A stretch of 34,336 nt of DNA from JBHHXR01 sp046757205. GTDB taxonomy: Bacteria > Pseudomonadota > Alphaproteobacteria > Rhodobacterales > Rhodobacteraceae. The notes beneath the pieces were generated by a model that was given only the letters and a program-made list of their open reading frames with translations, made no database searches and had not been told where the DNA came from. The stretch covers positions 1-34,336 of the forward strand of contig JBHHXR010000005.1 of the NCBI GenBank assembly GCA_046757205.1, in the 5' to 3' direction. Of the stretch, positions 16,769-24,404 are shown piece after piece (position 1 is the stretch's first letter; each line of letters opens with the position of its first letter). Made by a program: the position numbers and the translations under genes.

Positions 16769-17953
16769 TCACATCCGGATGAATTGAACGGCCTCGCCCG
16801 GCTGCCTTGCCTCGTCCAGGGGCGGTCGCACCAGCAATGCGTTGGCCTGCGACAAGACGCTCAGCAGCGCGCTGTCCTGGACTTCGAATGTGGAAATGGT
16901 CCAGCCGCCGTCCACCGGAACGACGCGGGCGCGCATGTAGTGCTCGCGTGACGCGTTCGGCGGAAGCGGCGTGGCCAGTTTCGCGCTTTCCCTGACCGGC
17001 GGCTGCATCGGGAGGCCCTGGAGCGCGGCCAGCGCGGGCACGGCGAACAGCCGGGCGCAGATCATGGCCGACACCGGATTTCCCGGCAGGCCGATCAGCG
17101 GCTTGTCCCCGAGCTTGCCGGCCAGCACCGGTTTTCCCGGCCGCAAAGCTATCCTGTGGAACGCCACCTCCAGCCCGCGGGATTCCAGAACGTCCCGCAC
17201 GATGTCGCGGTCGCCCACCGAGGCGCCGCCGACGGTCACCATCAGATCGGCGTCGGCGCATAGATCGAGAACCGCATTGAGGCTTTCGGCGGTGTCGCGC
17301 GCGATCGGCAGGATGCGGCACTCCGCGCCTTCGCGTTCCAGCATCGCTTTCAGCCCGAAACTGTTCGAGGACACGATCTGGTCCGGGCCGGGATCGTCGC
17401 CGGGCATGACCAGTTCGTCCCCGGTGGCGACCAGCGCCACCACCGGGCGGCGGTATACCCGCAGGCGCGGGACGTTCATCGCCGCGAGCAGCGCCAGATC
17501 CGCCGCCTGCAGCAGCCTCGGCGCCTCGATCCGGTCGCCCACGCCGAAATCGCTGCCGGCTTCGCGGATGTGGCGGCGCGTGTTGGCGTCGGCATGAAGC
17601 GTAACAAGATCGCCCGACCGCACGGTGTCCTCCTGGATCACCACCGCATCGGCATCCGCGGGAACCGGTGCGCCGGTGAATATCCGGACGCACTCGCCGG
17701 CACCGAAGTTTTCCGAAAACCTGTCGCCCGCCGCCGATTCCCCGACGACCTTGAGGACCGCGCCATCGCGGATGTCGCTCCGCCTGACGGCATATCCGTC
17801 CATCGCCGAACTGGCGAACGGCGGCTGGCTGCGCCTGGCGGTCACGTCCTGCGCCAGAACCCTGCCGCCCGCCTCGTGCAGTGCGATTTCCTCCGTCGCA
17901 ACGGGCTGCAGGAGCGCGGCAACCCGTTCGTGTGCCTCGCTGACCGTGATCAT
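16769..17953 (-). CDS. moeA: Molybdopterin molybdotransferase MoeA
   Basis: Inserts molybdate into adenylylated molybdopterin, the last step of Mo-cofactor synthesis, working with MogA/MoaB and MoaC earlier in the pathway. The 394-residue protein shows ASSAMDGYAVR near residue 55, IFTGAPVPADADAVV, QEDT, the MPT-binding-domain motif VTVGGASVGDRD, and LPGNPVSA, all characteristic of MoeA. The C-terminal domain IV is present. The open frame extends far upstream, but the ATG at 17953 overlaps the moaC stop (ATGA) and opens directly into the family's N-terminus. It is the last gene of the trpG-trpD-trpC-moaC-moeA chain, ending 111 bases before lexA. Confidence 0.96.
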   Translation of the reverse strand: MITVSEAHERVAALLQPVATEEIALHEAGGRVLAQDVTARRSQPPFASSAMDGYAVRRSDIRDGAVLKVVGESAAGDRFSENFGAGECVRIFTGAPVPADADAVVIQEDTVRSGDLVTLHADANTRRHIREAGSDFGVGDRIEAPRLLQAADLALLAAMNVPRLRVYRRPVVALVATGDELVMPGDDPGPDQIVSSNSFGLKAMLEREGAECRILPIARDTAESLNAVLDLCADADLMVTVGGASVGDRDIVRDVLESRGLEVAFHRIALRPGKPVLAGKLGDKPLIGLPGNPVSAMICARLFAVPALAALQGLPMQPPVRESAKLATPLPPNASREHYMRARVVPVDGGWTISTFEVQDSALLSVLSQANALLVRPPLDEARQPGEAVQFIRM

Positions 17954-18429
17954 TTGCGCGCCTCGAAGGTTCCCGACTTGCCGCCGGACTTGTGCATCAG
18001 CCTGACCTCGCCGATGACCATGCCGCGATCGATGGCCTTCAGCATGTCGTACACGGTCAACGCCGCCACCGACGCCGCGGTCAGCGCCTCCATCTCGACG
18101 CCGGTCTGCCCCGTCGTCTTCACCGTCGCCTCGATTTCCACCCGCGGCGGGTCGTCGTGCGCCTGCAAGTCCAGCGCTACCTTCGACAGGGCAAGCGGAT
18201 GGCACAGCGGGATCAGTTCCGAGGTCCGCTTGGCCGCCATGATGCCGGCCAGCCGGGCGACGGCCAGAACGTCGCCCTTCTTGGCGGAGCCGCTGCGCAC
18301 GACGCTCAGCGTTTCTTTCTCCATCGCTACCGTCGCCGCGGCGATCGCGGTTCTGGCGGTCGCCGGCTTGCCGGAAACATCGACCATGACGGCGGCGCCG
18401 GACTTGTCGAAATGCGTGAGTTCCGCCAT
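17950..18429 (-). CDS. moaC: Cyclic pyranopterin monophosphate synthase MoaC
   Basis: Converts the product of MoaA (3',8-cyclo-7,8-dihydroguanosine triphosphate) to cyclic pyranopterin monophosphate in Mo-cofactor synthesis. The 159-residue sequence contains MVDVSGKPATARTA at the N-terminus, the active-site block SELIPLCHPL, TGVEMEALTA, and the C-terminal MLKAIDRGM plus HKSGGKSG, matching MoaC throughout. The ATG at 18429 shares one base with the trpC stop (TGATG), and the stop overlaps moeA by four bases. moaA is not in the window, so the pathway must be completed elsewhere. Confidence 0.97.
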   Translation of the reverse strand: MAELTHFDKSGAAVMVDVSGKPATARTAIAAATVAMEKETLSVVRSGSAKKGDVLAVARLAGIMAAKRTSELIPLCHPLALSKVALDLQAHDDPPRVEIEATVKTTGQTGVEMEALTAASVAALTVYDMLKAIDRGMVIGEVRLMHKSGGKSGTFEARK

Positions 18430-19253
18430 CACAGCGCCTCCACCGGTACGGGATCGGAAAGAAGCGCCCGCGTTGCCGCTTCGACGTCGGGCTGGCGCAT
18501 CAGATACTCGCCGATCAGAAAAGCCCGCACGCCGCGCGCCGCCAGCCGCGACAGGTCCGCCCGCGCGTTCAATCCCGATTCCGAGACGACCAGACGGTCC
18601 GGCGGCGCGTCCGCAGCCAGCCTTTCGGTAACGCGCAGATCGGTTCCGAAGGTGTTCAGATCCCGGTTGTTGATCCCCAGAAGCGGGGAGCGGAGGTCGA
18701 GGGCGCGGTCCATTTCGTCCTTGTTGTGCACTTCCACCAGCACGTCCATGCTCCATTCTGTCGCGGCATCCTCCAGCTCGCCCGCCTGCGCGTCGCTCAC
18801 CGAGGCCATGATGACAAGGATGCAGTCAGCCCCCATGGCCCGCGCCTCGGCCACCTGATAGGTGTCGTACATGAAGTCCTTTCGCAGGACCGGCAGGCCG
18901 GTTGCGGCCCGGGCCGCAGCGAGGTATTCGCCGGCCCCCTTGAAGAACGGCCCGTCCGTCAGGACGCTCAGGCACGCGGCCCCGCCCGTTTCATAAGCCC
19001 GCGCCAACGCGGCCGGCTCGAAATCGGGGCGAATGAGGCCCTTCGACGGGCTCGCCTTCTTGATTTCGGCGATCAGCCCGTAGCCGGTTCCGGCCGCGCT
19101 TTTCAGGGAGTCGGCAAAAGGCCGCACCGCGGGCGCCGCACGCGCGCGGCGCTCCATTTCGCCGGGCGGCACGCGCGATTTGCGTTCGCGCACCTCTTCC
19201 AGCTTGCTGGCTCTTATCGTGTCGAGGATGCTGGGCATCGCGGCGCCGTTCAC
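18429..19253 (-). CDS. trpC: Indole-3-glycerol phosphate synthase
   Basis: A TIM-barrel enzyme that closes the indole ring from CdRP, the fourth step of tryptophan synthesis. The signature EIKKASPSKG is at residues 63-72 with the catalytic Glu and Lys; other strand motifs include SVLTDGPFFKG, LRKDFMYDTYQ, GINNRDLNTF and VSESGL. There is no fused TrpF domain (274 residues). The start is a GTG overlapping the trpD stop (GTGA); an ATG five codons later is an alternative. trpF, trpB and trpA are not in the window, consistent with the split trp genes of Alphaproteobacteria. Confidence 0.97.
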   Translation of the reverse strand: MNGAAMPSILDTIRASKLEEVRERKSRVPPGEMERRARAAPAVRPFADSLKSAAGTGYGLIAEIKKASPSKGLIRPDFEPAALARAYETGGAACLSVLTDGPFFKGAGEYLAAARAATGLPVLRKDFMYDTYQVAEARAMGADCILVIMASVSDAQAGELEDAATEWSMDVLVEVHNKDEMDRALDLRSPLLGINNRDLNTFGTDLRVTERLAADAPPDRLVVSESGLNARADLSRLAARGVRAFLIGEYLMRQPDVEAATRALLSDPVPVEAL

Positions 19254-20269
19254 GCCGCCGCCGACGTCAGTTCGGCCAGCGCCCGGACCTTGCCGGCCGC
19301 GGCGCCGGAATCGATGCTTTCGCGGCCCATTTCCACGCCCTGGCGCAGATCCTCCGCCGCCCCGGCGATGACGAGCGCCGCCGCCGCGTTCAGAAGCACC
19401 GCGTCGCGATAGGCGCTGGCTTCGCCTTCCAGCAGGGCGCGCAACGCCGCACCGTTTTCCTCAGGCGTTCCGCCCAGGATCGACGCGAACCGGTGAACCG
19501 GCAGCCCTGCATCCTCGGGGTGGATCTCCCCGTCATCTACGCGGCCGTCCTCCAGCCGGGCGACATGCGTCACGCCGGAAATCGAAATCTCGTCGGTGCC
19601 GTCGCCGCCGTGAACCAGCCAGGCGCGCTCCGAGCCGAGGGCCGCCAGCGTTTCTGCCATCGGCCGGATCAGGTCGCGGGCGAAGGCCCCCGTAAGCTGG
19701 CGCCTGACGCCGGCGGGGTTGGTCAGCGGGCCGAGAATGTTGAAGATGGTCCGTGTCCCCAACTCCTGGCGCGTCGGCATCACGAATCGCATCGCCGGGT
19801 GGTGCATCGGCGCCATCATGAAGGCGATGCCGGTCTCGTTCAGCGCTCTCTCGACCACGTCGGCGCCCACCATGACGTTGACGCCGAGCTGCATCAGCGC
19901 GTCGGCCGCGCCCGACCTGCTGCTCAGGTTGCGGTTGCCGTGCTTGGCCACCGGCACCCCGGCGCCGGCCACCACGAACGCCGTCGCCGTCGATATGTTC
20001 AGCGTCCCCTTGCCGTCGCCGCCGGTGCCGACGATGTCCATCGCGCCGTCCGGGGCGGTAACGGAAAGGCAGCGGGCGCGCATCGCGGCGGCGGCGGCGG
20101 CGTATTCCTCCACCGTCTCGCCGCGCACCCTCAGCGCCATCAGGAACCCGCCGAGCTGGCTCGGCGTGGCGTCGCCGTCCATGATGGTGCCGAAGGCGGT
20201 TTCGGCCTCTTCCCGGGTCAACGGCCTTTCGGCGGCAACGCCGATCAGGGGTCTCAGAAGGTCGCTCAT
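19250..20269 (-). CDS. trpD: Anthranilate phosphoribosyltransferase
   Basis: Transfers phosphoribose from PRPP to anthranilate, the second step of tryptophan synthesis. The PRPP-binding loop GTGGDGKGT is at residues 81-89, followed by NIST at 91-94 and KHGNR, which form the active site; FMMAPMHHPAM and NILGPLTNPA are also conserved family segments. The length of 339 residues is normal. Start and stop both overlap neighbours by four bases (trpG upstream, trpC downstream), so translation is probably coupled along the chain. Confidence 0.98.
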   Translation of the reverse strand: MSDLLRPLIGVAAERPLTREEAETAFGTIMDGDATPSQLGGFLMALRVRGETVEEYAAAAAAMRARCLSVTAPDGAMDIVGTGGDGKGTLNISTATAFVVAGAGVPVAKHGNRNLSSRSGAADALMQLGVNVMVGADVVERALNETGIAFMMAPMHHPAMRFVMPTRQELGTRTIFNILGPLTNPAGVRRQLTGAFARDLIRPMAETLAALGSERAWLVHGGDGTDEISISGVTHVARLEDGRVDDGEIHPEDAGLPVHRFASILGGTPEENGAALRALLEGEASAYRDAVLLNAAAALVIAGAAEDLRQGVEMGRESIDSGAAAGKVRALAELTSAAA

Positions 20270-20850
20270 GCCGGCACCGCTATTTCTTCCAGGAAATTCG
20301 TCAGCAGGGCGTGCCCGTGCTCGGACGCTATCGATTCGGGATGGAACTGGACGCCGTGAACCGGCAATTCCCGGTGGCGCAGCCCCATGATCACCCCGCT
20401 TCCGCTCTCGGCGGTTATCTCCAGCACTCGCGGCAGGCTCTGCCGGTCCACGGTCAGCGAATGATAGCGCGTCGCGCGGAACGGGCTGGGAATGCCCGTG
20501 AACACCCCGGCGCCGGTGTGGTGAACTTCGTCCACCTTTCCGTGCATGATCTCATGGCAGCGGACGATCTTGCCGCCAAAGGCCTGTCCGATGGTCTGGT
20601 GCCCGAGGCATACGCCGAAGAGCGGGGTGCCCGCTTCGGCCGCCGCCAGCGTCAACGGCAGGCAAATTCCCGCCCGGTCGGGATCGCAGGGCCCCGGCGA
20701 CAGAATGATCGCCGAAGGCCGCATCGCCATGGCTTCGTGAATATCGATTTCATCGTTGCGAAAAACGCGCGTCGCGGCCCCAAGCTCGCCGAGGTAGTGG
20801 ACGAGGTTGTAAGTGAAGCTGTCGTAGTTATCGATCAGCAAAAGCATCAC
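20266..20850 (-). CDS. trpG: Anthranilate synthase component II (glutamine amidotransferase)
   Basis: Class I glutamine amidotransferase that feeds ammonia to TrpE. The catalytic triad is visible as Cys81 in GVCLGHQTIG and His170/Glu172 in GVQFHPESI. The oxyanion segment SPGPCDPDRAG is at residues 51-61. In many bacteria this subunit also serves 4-amino-4-deoxychorismate synthase (pabA); that dual role cannot be excluded. The start is GTG with an ATG immediately after; an AAGGG tract lies just upstream. It heads the trpGDC-moaC-moeA chain and is separated from trpE by an opposite-strand gene, so it needs its own promoter in the 126-base gap; a TTGACC (-35-like) is there but no convincing -10 box. 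Confidence 0.96.
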   Translation of the reverse strand: MMLLLIDNYDSFTYNLVHYLGELGAATRVFRNDEIDIHEAMAMRPSAIILSPGPCDPDRAGICLPLTLAAAEAGTPLFGVCLGHQTIGQAFGGKIVRCHEIMHGKVDEVHHTGAGVFTGIPSPFRATRYHSLTVDRQSLPRVLEITAESGSGVIMGLRHRELPVHGVQFHPESIASEHGHALLTNFLEEIAVPA

Positions 20851-20976
20851 ACGCCCTTGATTTCAAAAGCTGCCCGAAAATTTCCCGTGTCAGCGCGCAC
20901 GCCGCGCGGTATACATGCTCCCAGCAGTGCAAAGCGGTCAAGACCCGACCGTGCGAAAACCAGATAGGGCCGTACA

Positions 20977-22872
20977 ATGAACGCAGAAAGCGAGGCAGGC
21001 GGCGGATTCTGGCGTGGTTTTTTCACCGGCCTGTTCCTTCTCCTGATCGGCACCATAGCGCTGATGGTGTTCTTCCCCATCAGACCTCCGGCGGTCTCTC
21101 CGGTGATCGTGCCGGCGCCGGAAGCGGTGGAGAGCGGCGCCGTGATCGACCCCGACGGTGACGCGGGCGACGGCAACCTGTCCGGTGAGACGCGGATAGA
21201 TACGGCGTCCCTGGGGCCGGCCACGGCAAAACCGGAGCATGACGGGTCGCTTCCGCCGGCGCCGACGGTGGCCGGAACCGGCGGGCCGCCGGCGACCGCG
21301 ACGCCGCCCGAAACCGCGCTGACATCCACAACGGGTGAGATCGAACAGCTTGGTACCTTGGCCGGCGCGGACGAGGCGCCCGTGATCAGCGCCACGAGCC
21401 AGGGCGGCCTGGAGGAAACCGCCGGGGCCGGGGAAACCCCCGTCGTGCTTCCTGCCGCCAAACCCAGGCGCGCCAGCATCGCGGTGGTCGCCGAAATCGG
21501 CGCCCCGTCGGCCGATGGCGCCGCCGTGACGCCGGAAATTCTGGCCGGGAACGAAGCACCGCCTGCACGGCCGCCGCTGCCGCAGAAAACCGGCGAAAAC
21601 CTCGAAACCGTCGCCCGCGCTCCCAGTGTTTCGTCCGGCGGGGCGGAAACTCCTGATGCGCCGCGGCAGGAAACGGAAACCGTCGCCATGCTGGCCGGCA
21701 ATTCCGACGCGGGACCAAAGCGCGTGGTCCCGTCGTCGCGATTGACGGACGACACGTCGATCAGCGTGACCGGAGCGCCCAGGGTAGCGCCTTCGGAGAC
21801 CAGCCAACTCGCGCGGCCGTCCGGCGACAACGGCGTCTCCGCCACCCGCCTGCCGACGATAGCCGAGGAGAACCCGCTCGGCGGGGAACCGGCGCTCGGG
21901 ATCGCCCGGAACGACGGCCCCTCGGTCAGCCCCGGCGTGAAGGTGCCGCGAGGCCGCACCATCGGCACGCCGGTGCGGACATTCGTCAGCGCCCCGGACG
22001 AGACGGCGGCGCGCAGCACCGCCGAGGCGCCGCCGGTCGGCAGCGCGGAAACCGACGGTTCGGTCCGGATCGCCATGGCGCCCCTAGCGCGTGCGCCAAG
22101 CGCGGAAACCGGCTCGGTCAGCATCGACACCTCGACCGCACCGAAACCGCGCAAGCGCCCTGAGCCCCCGGTCGCCGATGGCCCGGCGTTCGAGGTTTTC
22201 GCAGCGGAGTTCCACGATACCGGCGCCAGACCGCTGCTATCGATCATCCTTCAGGACATCGGAGATGCGGGCATCGACCGCGAGGAACTGGTGCGCATCC
22301 AGATCCCCGTGACCTACGCCATCGACGCCGGAGATCCCGACGCCCCGTGGGCCGAGGCCGGCTTCCGCGAAGCCGGTTTCGAGGTCCTGGCCATGGTGCC
22401 CGCGGCATCGGACCGTTTCACCATCAACCGGGGCGAAGACCCGGCCGGCGCGGCAACCAAACTGGCGGCCTATTTCAGCGCGGTTCCGGGCGCCATCGGC
22501 ATCGTTGACAGGATTGACGGCCAAATCCAGCGGGACAACAATCTGGTCAAGGCGCTGATCGGAGGCCTCAAGCCGACGGGCCACGCAATGCTGCTCAACA
22601 AGGGCAACGGCTTCGGCTCCGGCCTGGAGCTCGCCAGGTTGGAAAACATTCCCAGCGCCTCGGTTCTCCGGCTGATCGACAAGGACCGCAGCCCGCTCTC
22701 GATCCGGGCGAACCTTGATCGCGCCGCGCTCGAGGCGAGCAAGACCGGCAGCGCCGTGGTGATCGGCCGGACCTACCCCGAAACGGTCACGACGCTGGTG
22801 CGCTGGCTTCTGGGAAGCACCGCGCGAAGCGTCACCCTCGCACCGGTCTCGGCGGCCATCAGGCGGCAGTAG
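20977..22872 (+). CDS. YibQ-like divergent polysaccharide deacetylase, membrane-anchored
   Basis: A 631-residue protein in three parts. There is one N-terminal membrane helix (about residues 12-34, cytoplasmic N-terminus). Then comes a long low-complexity stretch (about 35-415) rich in Ala, Pro, Thr, Gly and Glu, probably disordered in the periplasm. The C-terminal domain (about 419-631) resembles the divergent polysaccharide deacetylase family (DUF610/YibQ). The family's IDD motif reads LQD at residues 425-427, and the N-H-x-G-S region appears replaced by VDRIDGQ at 510-516, so catalysis looks unlikely. A YibQ gene between trpE and trpGDC is known from Rhodobacter sphaeroides. It is divergent from trpG and ends six bases from convergent trpE. 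Function unknown; a cell-envelope role is inferred. Confidence 0.75.
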   Translation: MNAESEAGGGFWRGFFTGLFLLLIGTIALMVFFPIRPPAVSPVIVPAPEAVESGAVIDPDGDAGDGNLSGETRIDTASLGPATAKPEHDGSLPPAPTVAGTGGPPATATPPETALTSTTGEIEQLGTLAGADEAPVISATSQGGLEETAGAGETPVVLPAAKPRRASIAVVAEIGAPSADGAAVTPEILAGNEAPPARPPLPQKTGENLETVARAPSVSSGGAETPDAPRQETETVAMLAGNSDAGPKRVVPSSRLTDDTSISVTGAPRVAPSETSQLARPSGDNGVSATRLPTIAEENPLGGEPALGIARNDGPSVSPGVKVPRGRTIGTPVRTFVSAPDETAARSTAEAPPVGSAETDGSVRIAMAPLARAPSAETGSVSIDTSTAPKPRKRPEPPVADGPAFEVFAAEFHDTGARPLLSIILQDIGDAGIDREELVRIQIPVTYAIDAGDPDAPWAEAGFREAGFEVLAMVPAASDRFTINRGEDPAGAATKLAAYFSAVPGAIGIVDRIDGQIQRDNNLVKALIGGLKPTGHAMLLNKGNGFGSGLELARLENIPSASVLRLIDKDRSPLSIRANLDRAALEASKTGSAVVIGRTYPETVTTLVRWLLGSTARSVTLAPVSAAIRRQ

Positions 22873-22878
22873 GCGGCC

Positions 22879-24393
22879 TCAGTTCCCTTGCCGGTGCGAA
22901 ACGAACAGGCCGGCGTCCAGCGCCGCCTGCCGCAGGGCGCGCGCCTTGTTGACCGTTTCGTCGTACTCGGCCTCCGGATCGCTGTCGTAGACGATGCCGC
23001 CTCCGGCCTGGATATACAGCGTCCCGCCCTTGACCACGGCGGTGCGCAGCGCGATGCAGATATCCATGTCGCCGGAGGCGGAAAAATAACCGCAGCCGCC
23101 GCCGTAGACGCCGCGCTTTTCTGGCTCCAACTCGTCGATGATTTCCATTGCGCGCACTTTCGGCGCCCCTGAAACCGTGCCCGCCGGCAGCCCCGCCAGC
23201 AGTGCGGCGAGCGCGTCATAGTCGTCGCGCAGCTCTCCCTCGACGTTGGAGACGATGTGCATCACGTGGCTGTAGCGCTCGATAACGAACTGCTCGTTGG
23301 GATCGACGGTGCCGATCTTCGCCACCCGTCCCACGTCGTTGCGCCCCAGATCGAGCAACATCAGGTGTTCGGCGCGCTCCTTGGGATCCGCCAGCAGTTC
23401 CTTTTCCAGCTCGGCGTCCGCCGCGGGCGTCGCCCCGCGCGGCCTTGTCCCGGCGATCGGCCGGATCGTCACCCTGTTGCCCTTCACCCGGACCAGGATC
23501 TCCGGGCTGGCGCCGACCACCTGAAACCCGCCGAAATTGAAGAAGAACATGTAGGGCGAGGGGTTGGTGCGGCGCAGCGCGCGGTAGAGCGCGAAAGGCG
23601 GCAGATCGAACGGCTGCGCCCAGCGCTGCGACGGCACGACCTGAAAAATGTCGCCCGCCCGGATGTATTCCTTCGCCTTTTCCACGATCGCCAGGTAATC
23701 GGTCCTCGAGAGGTTGGACACTGCCTCCGGCGTCTCCGGCACCGAGCCCAGATCGCGGGTCTCGCCGGCCGGCACCCGGTCCAGATCGCGCACCGCATCG
23801 GCCACCCGCTCCGCGGCCTGCGCATAGGCGGCCCGCGCCGGTTGCCCGCCATTGGCCCAGACCGGGCTGATGACGATGACTTCGCCCTTCACGCCGTCCA
23901 CCACCACGACGATCGTCGGCCGCACCAGAACGGCGTCGGGCAGCCCCAGCGGATCGGGGTTGGTGTCCGGCAGCCGCTCGGCCAGCCGCACCATGTCGTA
24001 GCCGACATAGCCGAACAGGCCCGCCGCCATGGGCGGCAGTTCCGCCGGCAGATCGATGCGGCTCTCGTCAAGCAGTTCGCGCAGGGAAGTGAGGGGATCG
24101 GCGTCGCAATCGCGGTAGGCGGTTTGGTCGAACCGCGCCTGCCGGTTGACCGCCGCCACGGAGCCGCGGCAACGCCAGATCAGGTCCGGTTTCATGCCGA
24201 TCACCGAATAGCGCCCGCGTATCTCGCCGCCGGTCACCGATTCCAGAAGAAAACTGTCGCGTGACGCGTTCGCCAGCTTCAGCATCAGCGAAACCGGGGT
24301 ATCGAGATCGGCCACGAGGCGGGTCCAGACAACCTGGTTCCCGCCGTGTTCGAAAACCCCCGCGAATTCCTCGAATGCCGGAAAAATCTGCAT
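22879..24393 (-). CDS. trpE: Anthranilate synthase component I
   Basis: Converts chorismate and TrpG-supplied ammonia to anthranilate. The 504-residue protein has the tryptophan feedback motif LLES at residues 49-52, so it should be inhibited by tryptophan. The C-terminal chorismate-binding domain includes RPIAGTRPRG, LDLGRNDVGRV, GTVSGAPKVRAMEII and YGGGCGYFS. It is not fused to TrpG, unlike the TrpEG form of rhizobia. It begins 11 bases after ppiD, so the two probably share a transcript. I saw no leader peptide or attenuator between them. Confidence 0.97.
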   Translation of the reverse strand: MQIFPAFEEFAGVFEHGGNQVVWTRLVADLDTPVSLMLKLANASRDSFLLESVTGGEIRGRYSVIGMKPDLIWRCRGSVAAVNRQARFDQTAYRDCDADPLTSLRELLDESRIDLPAELPPMAAGLFGYVGYDMVRLAERLPDTNPDPLGLPDAVLVRPTIVVVVDGVKGEVIVISPVWANGGQPARAAYAQAAERVADAVRDLDRVPAGETRDLGSVPETPEAVSNLSRTDYLAIVEKAKEYIRAGDIFQVVPSQRWAQPFDLPPFALYRALRRTNPSPYMFFFNFGGFQVVGASPEILVRVKGNRVTIRPIAGTRPRGATPAADAELEKELLADPKERAEHLMLLDLGRNDVGRVAKIGTVDPNEQFVIERYSHVMHIVSNVEGELRDDYDALAALLAGLPAGTVSGAPKVRAMEIIDELEPEKRGVYGGGCGYFSASGDMDICIALRTAVVKGGTLYIQAGGGIVYDSDPEAEYDETVNKARALRQAALDAGLFVSHRQGN

Positions 24394-24404
24394 ACCGCAA
24401 AGAC

